From assembly GCA_003024175.1 (NCBI GenBank), contig MDYQ01000126.1:1-64000 (forward strand): 64,000 nucleotides of DNA, read 5' to 3'. Under the pieces are notes generated by a model, which did not search any database, was not told the origin of the DNA, and saw nothing but the letters and a program-made list of their open reading frames with translations. A program made the position numbers and the translations under genes. Below, piece by piece: positions 44,510 through 57,000 of the stretch (the first letter of the stretch is position 1; the number at the start of each line of letters is the position of its first letter). The DNA is from Planoprotostelium fungivorum (taxonomy: Eukaryota > Evosea > Variosea > Cavosteliida > Cavosteliaceae).

Positions 44510-46920
44510 TCACACGTCGTTCTTCAAGAACACTTTCTCTTCCTGGATCTTCCTGATCTGCAGTTTCCATCAGATGCAGCTCATCCCGATCTCATCGATC
44601 GTGTCTCGATGATGAATGACAATATCTCACCTTCTCTCTCTCTCTCTCGCCAAAGTTATCATCAAATTCGATCTGCGAGATGTTCATATCCACCGATAAG
44701 ACTTCTCTGATGTCTCTGTCTACTTCCAAACACATCCTCCACAGAAAGTGAAACTGGTTGGCCTCTGAACTCGTACACCTCTTCGAATGGGTCACCGTTA
44801 CCCTGTCCTCTGTTCTACGTGTCAGCGAATTTTCATCGGAATTTCGTCACCGTGGAAACGAACGTCGATGGACCACAGACCGTTGACGTCCTTCACGGGT
44901 AATTGTACGGCCGAGAACGCAGATTTTAACCGAAGATAAGGCGCCGCCACAATACTTTGCGTCAGAGTCCTCAGCAGCCTCATCAGTATCATATCGTCCA
45001 GCTTCGCCCTATTTGAATTATGACGTGTCATGACGTCATCTCTTGTACTCACACTCCGTTCGCGTCGATCAATTGAGCGAAATAGATGTAAAGCTCCCGG
45101 CTCAAATCTGACTTACAAGGTACGTTCTGTTGTCTATGAGAAGGAGAGAGAAGAGGGCAGGTCACCTGCACCATACCCTCGCGTAAGAGGGCGGCCGTGT
45201 CGATGTCTTTCATGCGTAGACACATCTCTACTAAGAGATCCCTCAGTTGATTGATTCGAATCTTCTCCCTCTCTTCTGATGCTTCTTTCTCTGCTGCCGC
45301 CTGGGAAGATTTAGGGAAAATGGCTGTTTGTAGATGAGATCACCTCTAACGCGTCGATGGATATGGAAAGTTGCTCCTGTGTGAGGTTGAGAGATGTCTC
45401 GGTGAGATATCTCACCTTGGTCTCTATGGTATCCTTCATGTACGTACCTCGATGAATGTCAAAACGTCTCTCTACAACCAGCCAATATACCTGGATGAGA
45501 CAGCTCGATCGCTCTACTGGGTCTCCTCTTGATCATAACTTTTCCCAGAAATTTCTCGGTCAAGGCCGAACTGATGGCAATCTGTTTCCCGTTCACGTCC
45601 CACAAAGTCAGATTTCTACAACGGTCACTTTTCCCGCCAATTTCAAATTTCAAATCACCGATAGAGTCTGGGCAGGTCACTCCACACCGAGCTCCTCTCC
45701 GTGATGACAGCACTCATCTTCTGTCTCATCTGATCGGACAGCGTGACAGGTTGTAGAAAGGAGAAGCTGCCACTCTCTGAAGAGCAGACGCTGTTGCTGG
45801 AACCAGTCGAGGTGATGATAGAATTCGTAGAAAAGTTGTTGACGGAGTCATCATCGTTGCGTGGTTCCGGAGGTGCCTGAAGAGTTACAGACGTGAAAAA
45901 AAGAATAAATGAAAATAAATCACCTTGAATTTAAATAATTTCGTGATGGATGATCTGAGAGGTGATCGATTCGACAGTCGCTTCATCTTTCTATCTTCTA
46001 TCGTGTTTGGACTGGGAGGTCTCTCTTCTGTCTCGTGTTCATCTCCACCCTCATCATCTCGTGGAAGGAAGATCACCTTTTTTCGGAATTTCTGTATCTA
46101 CAACGAGGCTATCCTGCCTGGACCACACCCTATTGGGGCTCGACTTGTGAAGTTTCGTTTCAAATTCTGGGAAATTTCTCTTGCCCATCGCCTCCTTACC
46201 TCGTCAGCGGACGTTCATCGCATCGTCTCACCTTCATCTTCCGAGACATGTTTCCTTCACTGTCTGAGTATGGTAGAGTCATATATGAGTCGAACGATGA
46301 GGATCTCTTGTGTGAGACACCCGATCGTGATCGATGTCTCCGCGTGATGGGTGAGATGACGGGAACTGCGTCGATCAGATGATGAACAATCACAACAGAT
46401 GGAACGAAGGATGACATCACCTTCTTGTCCCAGAGACATCTGTTGATGAGTTCGTAGAGAGGAAAGCCATCGACTCTTGACAACGGCACCATTGGCGGAT
46501 AGGAGATGAACTTTCTGTTTATAGATGATCTGATTGGAATCAGACGTTTGATGATTCGATCAGACGTATCACCTCGATGGAGTGTGATTTGTGTGTGAAC
46601 ATTGCGGGTTCGTCATTGATGATAGATTGAGATAGATCGATACAATAGATAAATTCGACTTCCTGTCCAGAGTGAGATGGGATCGAGAGGTGTGTTGAAC
46701 CATCATCGTTCTGTGTCACCTTTTGAGTTGGAAAGAACAAGAGTTGGGATCGAATGAGAGTGGCCCACAGGAGTCGGGCGGCACATCCTGCCACCTGTCT
46801 TTCTTTAGAGGATACGAGATCGGGTTGATGATACCTGCAGATAGAGGTAGCCAGATTCGGTCCAGTTACTGTTCCCTTTCCGCCGAAAGACAGCCCTCTG
46901 CCTTTCGTGTCAACTTCCAT
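44510..46920 (-). CDS. Multi-exon protein of unknown family
   Basis: The proposed start at 46920 is MEVDTKGRGLSFGGKGTVTG. Exons that hold a frame: RQVAGCAARLLWATLIRSQL then SGQEVEFIYCIDLSQSIIND; a Ser-rich region (SSNSVCSSESGSFSFLQPVT, MRQKMSAVITERSSVWSDLP); NLTLWDVNGKQIAISSALTE; a helical stretch TSLNLTQEQLSISIDALE and EERQKIRINQLRDLLVEMCL; DMILMRLLRTLTQSIVAAPY; VKDVNGLWSIDVRFHGDEIP; and a C-terminal helix WRMCLEVDRDIREVLSVDMN, ISQIEFDDNFGE, ending IQEEKVFLKNDV (TGA 44510). No signal peptide or membrane helix is evident. The order beta-rich head, helical tail is not one I can assign. An intron at about 45301-45343 starts with GTGATCTCATCTACAA, the shared intron element. Exons between 45.9 and 46.4 kb are uncertain. 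Confidence 0.6.
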
Positions 46921-47060
46921 CATCTGACAGCATCACGATATGCGATGTCTTCACCCGCATGAGAGGAATCCGCTCCGTCGAAGTGGTTCGCGTGGGTGTT
47001 AGATCTTCCATCTTCTAACCCGGAGAAATGAACGCGACCAGCGGCTGCAGTTGAGAACCC

Positions 47061-47284
47061 TTAGAAATAATGCCCTGCAACCGCAAAAAATTGTTGAAAA
47101 GGTTGGTTTCCGTACCTGGTAGTCCCTCGCGATGAGAATCTAGGAAGCATGTGTTGTCAAAGACGTTCTTATCTGTGTTGCATAGATCTCTGGCTGTGAC
47201 GCCGAGTGAAGTGTATTTTCGCATGCAAACCGGTTTAAATTTCGAAACAGATGTCTGCGACGCCAGGGCGATATGATGGAACAT
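47061..47284 (-). CDS. Possible small gene or upstream exon, antisense to the PrimPol start
   Basis: A minus-strand frame starts MFHHIALASQTSVSKFKPVC and runs VTARDLCNTDKNVFDNTCFL then DSHREGLPG; a 41-nt intron with a good GTACGG...TTGCAG pair then gives HYF and a TAA, or in another phase a longer end. It overlaps the first codons of the PrimPol frame on the other strand by about 34 bp. It could be a 5' exon of the 44.5-46.9 kb gene, a small gene or chance. Confidence 0.25.
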
Positions 47285-49670
47285 CTTCTCATAATCCACC
47301 GTTTCACACACCTGGGTGGGAGTCAGCAGCACTTCTCATTCTGGAGGCTTCTTTCGAAGAAACTGAGGACGATCTACATGATGTTTTGAAGGACAGGGAA
47401 GACGCAACCGTATTTCAGAGACCTCAGATAATTTATGGAAACAAGAGAGGACGGGTGATGCGGTGCACCTATTGTGATTCGTGATGCTGACAGTAACACG
47501 TGCAGGATGAAACCTACGAAGAGAGGGGAAGAGAGAAGAGAGTCGCACGAACTCCCGAGCAGATCAGAGCCATCACACCCAACATCTTCTACTCCTCCCC
47601 CAGCCGCAATCCTTGGCCAACACCGGCTGAGATCGAAACCAGGAAGTATCTGCACAGAGTCACGGGTAAATCACCAAAAGAGGAACGATATGCACCAAAT
47701 CAATCGAGCTCACCAAAGAAGAGAGAAGAGCCACCACCCCAACCAAAACCCGTTATCATTCGAGAGTTTTACAAACAATCTTTGGCTTTCGATTTCGTCA
47801 GAGAACAGAAGAAGAATGGGAAGCATCTTCATGTCTTCGCCGTTGAGAAACCTCTGTCCGCTGAAGATGCTGCCTCAGGACATGGTGAGGAGAGATCTAG
47901 AACATGACTCTCATTTCGATAGCCAATGGAGGAAGAAAATACTTCACTTGCACGTATGACCAATTGTGGAAGAAGATCCTCAATACAAAAGAACAAGAGA
48001 GACATTTCTACGAGGTGACCATCATCAGACATATCATCATCACATCATCCGATGCGATGAATCAACATGCACAGGTCATACCCGAAGGCTCGCAATGTCA
48101 CATGTATTTCGGTGATCGCTCATCCACATGATCTGGACGTGACATCATCTCCAGATCTCGAATATCTGAAAGAGTTCAACTGGTTATCTGAAGAGAACAG
48201 AATGGTTGACACACTACTTCGTTGCATTCAGGCTGAACTGTACCATCAATTCCAATTGCAGACGATCATTCAAGGACAGAAGCCTTACCCCGACTTCGCA
48301 GGAAGGTGAGGCCGGTTTCCCGCCCGAATTTTATAAATTTCAGTGGAAGATTCAATGACAAACCCATCGACATCAGAGTCGTCGATCTGACTAGTACAAC
48401 CGATGCCAAGGTGATAGCTAGCGAATGAAATTTCTGAGAAATTTCAGTTTTCCCGCCATCTGATTTTGAGACTGGAAGACACTTGCTGGAAGGATAACGT
48501 CTCTCTAGGAAATTTCATTGATTTGTTAGTTTTAAAGATCAAGCGTGAGATCGAGCGGAGGCAGAATGCCACCAATGATGAGCCGGTGGGTCCATCTACA
48601 ACGTTGTAGATCTAACAGAATGAAGGGATGGGCCACCCACGTCGACACGGAGGACCTGGAGAATATGTTCGTAACGACGGACAAGCAGCCTTCGACCTTC
48701 TTTGCTGATCTGGGTGAGTCGGGACAAGCGAAGTCAGCTCGGACTGAACCATGCAGGTGTGTACACACGTAATCGGAATTTTCGATTGTACGGCTCTAGC
48801 AAAGTGGGGAAGAAGGTCACGTGACATCGTACCGAGATCTCGCTGAAATTTTGCCAGATTCCGTTGGTGGAGCAGAAGGCCCTTGGGAAGAGTCTGTACT
48901 GGTTGAGAGAATTCGAAAACGAAGAAGAATTATTCTACGCTAGTTTGATTTGTAATACGCCAGACACAGATGACAAACGAGTCAGGATATTGAGCATCAA
49001 CGAACAGAAGAAGGTTAAGAGAGTCAACACCAGGTGATCATTCATCATCATGATGATGATCACATCGACGTCGATGATCGTGAGGTGATTGAATCTCGCA
49101 GGGTGACTCAGGCCACGGAGGACGTGGATCCATTCGATGGAGAATCAGCTCCACGGGAGCTCCATTACTGGGGTAATTACGCCACGTCACCTTTCCCAGA
49201 ATTGGATCAGTTCGTCTCCAACAGCAACCTAGTCCTCGGGCCGGAAAAAAAGGGTGAAATGATCCGGCGATGACGTGGAATGACGTCATCAGGTATCATC
49301 AAATCGTGGTTGTATTATCCCAGGACACAGTACATTCTGTACAACGTACAACGGAATCGGTTTTGCTTCCACATCGGGCGGGAACACAAGTCCAACGGTA
49401 TCTTTGTCGTAGCTAACTTTGTCAGAGGTATCATCTATCAAAAATGCCACGATACAGGTGAGGGGTGATGATGATCGATGGTGATGATGGATAGACTGTA
49501 AGACGGCCGATTTCAGAGCGACGGAGGAGTCTATTCCGTTGGAGATCATGAGTTTGTTGCCGACGGAGGCAGTCGATCAGGATGTCATCAAGTCCATACC
49601 GCAGGCCAATCAAGAGAATAAGAGTGAAGAGGGTAAGGTAGAAGAGCTTGCCAAAGAAGGTGTTCCATAA
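47251..49670 (+). CDS. PRIMPOL: Primase-polymerase PrimPol (AEP superfamily)
   Basis: PrimPol reprimes stalled replication forks in nucleus and mitochondria using dNTPs. The start ATG at 47251 gives MSATPGRYDGTSSHNPPFHT; an N-terminal extension of about 200 residues precedes the conserved head IREFYKQSLAFDFVREQKKN. Core motifs: FYEVIPEGSQCHMYFDLEYL (metal-binding DLE motif I), STTDAKFSRHLILRLEDTCW (motif II, SRH), and GVYTRNRNFRLYGSSKVGKK (downstream conserved block). The C-terminal zinc-ribbon is present: RFCFHIGREHKSNGIFVVAN, YQKCHDT, then C after an intron (DCKTADFRATEES), so the C-H-C-C ligand set is intact. It ends VEELAKEGVP, TAA 49668. The frame between about 48530 and 48620 works with a 40-nt intron followed by the 24-nt palindromic one (48586-48609), which could alternatively be read as coding. 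Confidence 0.92.
48586..48609 (+). repeat. Palindromic 24-nt putative intron, PrimPol gene
   Basis: It starts GTGGGTCC, contains the perfect 18-bp palindrome ATCTACAACGTTGTAGAT (48594-48611) and ends TTGTAG. It has the same length and nearly the same sequence as the SH3 and copine examples. In the preferred frame it has no stop (W-V-H-L-Q-R-C-R), so here retention would add eight residues rather than break the protein. Confidence 0.6.
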
Positions 49671-49760
49671 ATATGAAAAGTGAAGCATCTGCGATGTAGG
49701 ATGAAGAGATGGTGGATACGAGTTTCTTTCGATGCATCTCCATTTATTCACAAACACTCA

Positions 49761-50751
49761 TCATTCGACTTTGACTTCTAATTTGAGATATAGCGAGCGG
49801 TGGAACCCTGGCTTAGGTACCTCTAGTGTCACGTAATACGAGACGTTGAGTCTGTCATTTCTGCATGATCGGAGGACATGATCCGGTATCTGACTCGCAT
49901 TAGCTCATTGATCGTCACCTTATCATTCATCACCTCTAAATTGGTCGAATAATTGAAAGTGGTGAGTCTTTGGATTCCATCAGGTATCTCTATTCTCGTC
50001 AACTCTGGATTGAGATCGTGCAGATGTTGCTTTCCAGTCAATTTTCGTGACAGAGATAGGCGTGCTGCTCTGAGATCTCGTTCGGATGCATTCTCGACGG
50101 TGATGTTGACCTTGATCTCTGCGATTCATCAGGGCTGATAGAAAGATACGAGGCTCACTATCTCCAGGTCTATATGACGTTCTCTCTAGGTCCATACGAG
50201 CTGAAACAGGTACGTGAAATAGAGATGAGGTCATGCTACTAGTCCGATGCTGGCAGTAGAGCTCCTTCGGACTCGGTGCATTCGAAATTGAGGTCACATG
50301 AATGAGAGTCTGTTGAGTCAATTGAAGTCGGAGTGCTGGTGTTCTGACCGTGGCGTCCATGACCCATCTGGAGCCACAAGAGGGGAAATGACACGTGCCG
50401 ATGGTGCCATCACCACCGACGGGAGGAAACAAGAAGGCGAACTCATTCACACCAGGAGGTAGTTCTTGATTGGGAAGGAAGCCTGCCTCTTTGAAGCTGA
50501 TGGATTCACAGTATGTCGCCTCTTCTTCCAATCGATCATTGGTACCACCCGAGCAGACCCACACCTGAGAAACGGTCGATATCGGTGTCGATGAATGAGG
50601 ATCATACCAGATTCCGAAGGGTGACGATGACATCTTTGCATTGGATTGGACAATCATTGTGTATGGTCAAAGTGCCTGCGACGTGATCTCCGGGATAATA
50701 ACGTGCCTTATCCGTTGTCAGCTGGATTTGGTCATTATGAGTGTCGTGCAT
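49761..50751 (-). CDS. Arrestin-domain protein
   Basis: The start at 50751 gives MHDTHNDQIQLTTDKARYYP then GDHVAGTLTIHNDCPIQCKD, the standard arrestin-N entry (Y-PGD-V-G-L-I). It continues VIVTLRNL, LEEEATYCESISFKEAGFLP, PPGVNEFAFLFPPVGGDGTI (PG-Y-FPF-like segment) and SKELYCQHRTSS. Arrestin-C part: LERTSYRPGD, KVNITVENASERDLRAARLS, LSRKLTGKQ, ILDPGIQRLTTFNYS-like and RVRYRIMSSDH, LEVPKPGFHRSLYLKLEVKV. TGA is at 49761. About 290 residues, like alpha-arrestin/VPS26-fold adaptors. These link membrane proteins to ubiquitination or endocytosis. A functional tie to the GPCR 12 kb away is possible but not shown by the sequence. Confidence 0.83.
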
Positions 50752-51005
50752 ATTGTTGACCTCGCAGATATGTCCTCTTGAGAAATTGGAATCGGGTCGG
50801 AACCTGTCGAACCTTCGCCGATTCAGCAAACGGATAGGCCTTCCTTTCTTGCACGGGAATGCCAGGGTATATATTGGTATCAGTAATACTGAAGAATCAT
50901 CCGTCTCGGGTCTGAATTGCACTGATCGGGCAACTCGGTCGTCTTACGAGAGAGCATCGATGAGAAGGACACGATCGTGTAAAATAAATCTGTATTACAA
51001 AAGGA

Positions 51006-54000
51006 TTATCTCTTCTTCCTCTTCTGAGCTGCTGCGACTTCTGTCAACGATCCGTAGCCGACTGCTCCGTAGATGGGCTCATCGACCGCCGACTCGTCTC
51101 CAGAGGAGAAGTCTTTCAGCATGGAGTCCATGATGACTTCCTCCAATACCGAATTGGAGCAGCGCGGGTTTTCATCCAACAATTTGTTGGTCACGTTGAC
51201 GGGAGCATAAGGTGATTCCTCTTCGCGCTCTCCCTTCGGTGATGGTGGTACCTCTGGCCTATTCAAACCGTCAACGATGGTGATGACAGTGCACGAAGAG
51301 ATGCTCACAGATCATCGGTGAAGCTCTGAGGCCTGCAGGATCGTAATCTATTGCAGATCTGACGGAAAGAAGGTCTCTCTCCCGGTAGTTGCTCCCAGCA
51401 GTCTACACCACCGTCAATCATGATGACGTCACGATTCGTCACTCACTCTGCATGAGCTCCACGAGTGGCCCCGGCATGTCGGGCTCGATTTTGGGTCTGA
51501 GATTACCTGCAGAAGTGGCGATCGCAGCGTTGACGGGTGACATGGTGGGATAGACTTCCTTCTGCGACAGAATCTCCCATATCGTGACGGCGTAACTGTA
51601 CACGTCCGACTTCTCAGAGAATCTCCTTTCGGTGATGGCTGAAGGGGGTGAGTGGGAGCAAAAGAGGATGGTGTTCACCTTCTGGACTCATCCATTTGAG
51701 TGGACCCACTTCTGTGGTGGTGGTGCCTCCAGTGTTGACGTCCTCCGTCTCTCTACTCATACCGAAATCAGTCACCTTGGCGTCCAAATTGGCGGACAGT
51801 AACACCTAGAACAATTCAGCACATTTATAGGATGATACGAGAATATTAATGTGATGATATGAAATCATCGATGTGATGAGTTGAAACTCACGTTTCTGGC
51901 GGCGAGATCACGATGTACGATCCTCTCGGACGACAAGTGGAACATACCGTGAGCGATACCGATGATGAACTTGAACTTGACCGCGATTGGGATATCCTAC
52001 TCGAGGCATCAGTACACTTGTTCACACATCTGTTCACCTCGTGTTTCTTGAGATAGCCGTACAAGCTTCCACCCTCACAGTACTCCGTGACCAGCGTCAA
52101 CGGCTGTGGAGGCACCGATATACCCAAGCTGTTTTTCACGTCAGCCGGAACGATCGAAGCGATGACTCACAATAGAACGACGTTGGGGTGAGGTCTCAAT
52201 CTCTGCAAGATGCTGAGCTCCCTCAAGAACTCCTCCATCTGCTTCGACGTGATGTTGTCCATGTTCAACAGCTGCTTGACTGCCACCGGCACGGCTCTCC
52301 AAGAGGCACGGAAGACGATACCGAAGGCTCCCCTGCCGATCTGAACTGGGTCGTGCAGCTCGTCGAAATCAATGATAACGTTCTTGTGTGCATCGATGCT
52401 GAAGTTCTTCAGGTCAAAGTTTGCGAGGGGGAAGATGGTGTGCTTCCTCTTGTGTCTCCTTCGAATGACGACCACGATGATGACTGCCACGGCGAGCACC
52501 ACGACACCGATGACTCCACCGATGATGGCGGGGAGTGTTTTGTTCGAGCTGTTGTTCGTCGCTACTCCCTTGATGACTTCCACGATGGAGGCAGGGGCGG
52601 GGCAGGTGTAGACACCGTTCGACGACTGATAACGTCAGGTGATGTGAGGAGGAAATCTTCTCACTTGAAGGCTCGTCGCGCAGCCACCCGTGAAGTCGTA
52701 ATTGTTATCTCCCGTCATCTGAATGCTCGTTCCGTTGTTCAACCAGATGCCAACTGAATTACTTCCCAAATTCCCTACCAAGATCTACCGCGTTCAGCGC
52801 CGATGATTTCATCTTATATCACACCTGTCCCGGTAAAACGACAGCCAGGGCACTGCCTTCTGAAGCTTTCGTGTTGAGGAAGCTGAGTTGATCGATGGTG
52901 ACGTCACCACCGATGGCCAGACCGCCTCCGGTGTTGGCCGAATCGTAAGAGAAGGAGGTACCGTAGACGATGGCAGGCTGAGGTGTGCTTTGGTGTGGGT
53001 TGACGAGGTAGAGGCCTCCACCGACTCCACCGGAGCAGCTGTCGAAGACGGAATGATGGATGAGAACCGGAGTGTCGCTGTTGCTGCCGGTGTCTCTCTT
53101 TGTCGTGTTGGTCGAGTTGGAGAGTCTGAGTGTGTTCGTGACCTGACAGAGTTACGAGTGTGATTTAGAAGGATTCCCACCATGATGAAGACGCCACCAC
53201 CCTCTTGTGCGGCGGCGCTGCCTTGGATCATCGTGTTGTTTATGTTGAGTCCATCGATCGTGGTACCGTAGATACTACCTCCCTGCTGGATGGCCTTGTT
53301 GTTCTTTAGGGTACAACTTTCTAACACGGTGGGCGTCGCTGGTATCTTCAGTCTCACTCTTGTCTACTATAACTCACCGGAAGACAGAGATATAGCTCCA
53401 CCGAGAGATGCAGTGTTGCCGTCGAATGTAACACCGTTCCACTGCAAGTTTTGGAGTTGAGCGGCGACAGACCAGGCACCACCTCCGTTGGCGGCTGTGT
53501 TGGACGTCCATTTTGAACCGTTGTCGGTGACGATTCTCGGTCCAATGTCGTACAGTCCGTCGATGAAGATAGCACCACCCTCGCGAGCTCCGTTTGAAGA
53601 GGCAGTGCAAGTGTCGAATGTGACGTTCTGACTGCCAGACAGCATCTTGAAGTTCATGATACCTCCGTTGTAGAGTGCTCGATTGTTCGTGAACTGAGAG
53701 CGGCTGAAAGACAGGGTCTCGACGAGACCTGACGCGCGTCAGACGTAAACCCTAAACCCAGCGTTCGCCGCGAAAGCTCACCGAGTACGTTGATGAAGCC
53801 TCCATCGGCCGCCGTGGCGGCGTTGTTCGCGTAGACTCCGGAATTCAGCGACAAGTTTCTCACTTGAGCGGTCTCCTCCACTCCGATCGCACCGGCTTGA
53901 GATCCAACGTTGCCCGTGAAGGTAGATCCCCAGATCGTAACCGTGGTGACGGCTCCCTGCAGATCGATGGCACCACCGGACACGTTCGCCACGTTATTCG

Positions 54001-57000
54001 TCATCAGACTGTCTCGGACGATCAAGCGGGAGAAGTTTCCGGTGCAAGCGAGACCTGCTCCCGAGCTAGCGTGGTTGTTGTCCACGGTGACGCCAGTCAG
54101 GGTGAGTTGCACGACGTAAGCTCCCAATATGGACATCGCACCACCTGATATCGTGAGTGGTTGAAATATCATCGAAATTCACCTTGTCCACCGACGTTAC
54201 CGCTGAATGTGGACGAAGAAATGTCGACCGCAACGTCGTCGGCGGATTGTGATGTCGACATGTATATGGCTCCACCCTGCCCGGCAGTGTTGTTGTAGAA
54301 AGAGCAAGAGGAGATGTTTGTACTCTGCTGGAGCTGTGGTGTGTTGACGGCACCTCCCAAAAGGGCCGCAGAATTCTTCGAGAAGGTTTCACCACGGAAG
54401 AGAGCGGAACTGTTGGTGTCCGATGGATTTGGACTCAGGTGAATGGCTCCACCGAAACTGCCGGCGGAGTTGGATAGCCATGTGTTATCGATGAGGGTGA
54501 TGTTCGCGATGGGTTGATCGAGGTAGACGGCACCGCCGCTCACTCTGAACGAGTGTGAGTGGGTGTTGACATTGAATCCAGCTGATGAAACTCACCCAGC
54601 TCCGTTGTTGGTGCCCAAAGTGCCCGTCAGATACAGACTGTTGATCGAGCTTCCAATGTAGACACCTCCTCCCTTTCCTGTGGCGTTGTTGTTCTTCAGA
54701 AGCAGTTGGTTCATCTGCACGTCCGGTGGCGACTGCTGTCCGAAATACAATCCACCTCCCTGATCGACATTCAACATCGTCAAATCTTCTTTCACGTTCA
54801 CCTGTGTGGCCGTGTTGTTGTACACTTGACAAGAATTAAGCACGAAGGTGGGATTATTTGCGGTGATGGCCATACCACCCCCGTACTGTCCAGAGTTTCC
54901 GTTGAGTATCAGATTGTCGAGGATTGTCGCTCCTGTGGATGAAGTACCTCCCAACAAGAGACCACCTCCCTGCAATCTGCCTCCACGTGAGAAGATATCA
55001 TCACGATAGAACTCACCCAGCGATGTTGTTCGTCGCCGTGACGTTGATGAAAAAAGTTCCGTTACCGATGGAGCAGACGAAACCAGCACCTCCCGCAGAC
55101 GAGGCCGCTCGATTCGATGAGAAGATGGTGTTCTGGACGACCAAGTCTCCGCTCATGAACCCGTCGACGTAGATCGATCCACCGGCGTAGCCGTTGTTGC
55201 GTTCGAATCGGCTGTTCGTGATACTAAAGTGGTACAACTCGTAGAGGAAGGCACTGAGAACACCTCCCTTACCCTTTGCAGAGTTTGCCGTGAAGTGAGA
55301 GTTGTCGATGGAAAGTTGATTCATCGATGCGGCAGTTACGATGGCTCCACCGGTAACAGCATTGTTCTGAACGAAGGTCGAATTGCTGGTATATATCAGG
55401 GGCTAAGAATAGAACGAGAGGCTCACGAGAAGTAGAGGCTGTCTGCGGTAGAGATAGCTTCGAAGCTGAGACCACCACCTGCTTGTGTGGCGGAATTCGA
55501 AGTGAACGTGCAGCTGGTGATGTTGATCTGTCCGTTCGTACCACCAAAGTTGAGGCCTCCTCCGTTCTGTCCCCTGTTACCACTGAACGTAACGCCTCCG
55601 ACGTAGACGACATCGGTACCTCCCTGAGAAGACGTAAATACGTACCGACCGGCTCTCTTATCTCACCATGAGAGAGATACCACCTCCAGATTGTTTCGCG
55701 TAGTTGGAAGCAAAAGTGGAAGATGTCAAAGTTACAACGTTGACAGTAGCAGCCACGTAAAGACCTCCACCACCGGTGGTCCCGATGATGGAGTTACCAG
55801 TGAAATTCGATCGATTGATAGACAGGAGGCCCAGAGTCAAGGTGGTGATGCCCAGACCACGTCCTGAATTAGAGCCGAAGGTGCAATCTTCCAGGGTGAT
55901 CGTGTCCATATCGTAACCGGAGACCAGAACGGCAGTCTGACCGTTGAGATTGAAGGTGCTGCCCTTGATGGAGAGAGCGTTGACACTTGAGATGTCGACG
56001 ACTCTTCCGGTGAAGGAAGTGTACGTCGTCGAAGTGACAACACAGTTGACGATCGATACGTTGACCGCGTTGGATACCTGGTTCGTGTCACCCAGGGCAA
56101 AGCGTGAAAGAGGTGAGCTGATTTTCACCTTTAAAGAGTAAGGAGATCGGTTGCCCAACCACTGGACACTCTGTACGTCGACCGATAGAGTGTTGGTGAA
56201 AGATACGAGGACGTTATTGGATGTCCATATCGAGTTCGACAGCGTTCCCTGGTTGAAGTTGTTGATCGTGAGACTGTTTCCGGTAGTTCCCACGCCGATG
56301 CTGATGTTGTTGAATTTGGCAGTACCACTTCCGAAACCCGTGGCAACGATGTTGGCGGGAGAGACAAGGCTCCAATCACTGGCCGTCACGCTGTTCACTG
56401 CGATGAGATTGATCGTCAGGAGATTTCCACTGGATTTCATGTCCTTGACGACAACGGTGGTGGCGTTGTAGATCAGTGCGGAGGATCCTGATATCTGAGC
56501 TCCGGCCTCGACGATGCTCTGAGCGAGGACGGAATAATTACCGTTGTAGAACGACAGACCAGAAGAGGTGAAGGCATCCGTCATCTGGATGTCGACATTG
56601 GAGACACCACTGACGTTCAGACCTGCACGTTTCAATGCGATGAAATCTCATCCAGATCACCTGTAGAGGAGGTAGGCCCGGTTGCCCTGGTGATCAGGGC
56701 AGAATCCGTCAAGTTCGAGTTGTTCACGTCGACTGCCGAGGCAGTCGAGACGTACATCACGGAGGAGTTGTAGAAGGAAGAGTAGTAAAGTTCGACGGCA
56801 CCACTGCTGGACGAATTGAGAGAACTTCCAGTGAAGTTACCGGAGAGGACTTGAACGTCCACGCCTCCACTGACCAGCACTTGACTCCCATTGTAAAAAT
56901 TTGAACCTCCTGCGTAGAAGATATTTCCCGCCAAGCCGTTGACAGCTAGGATGGAGCCTGAAAATGTTACAAAGTGGTCTATCAATATCACGACGTACCG

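Noticed and set aside
52188-52757. 189-codon plus-strand frame opposite the kinase exon
   Set aside because: Antisense shadow of the TM and kinase exons (Asp/His-rich), no start context or introns.
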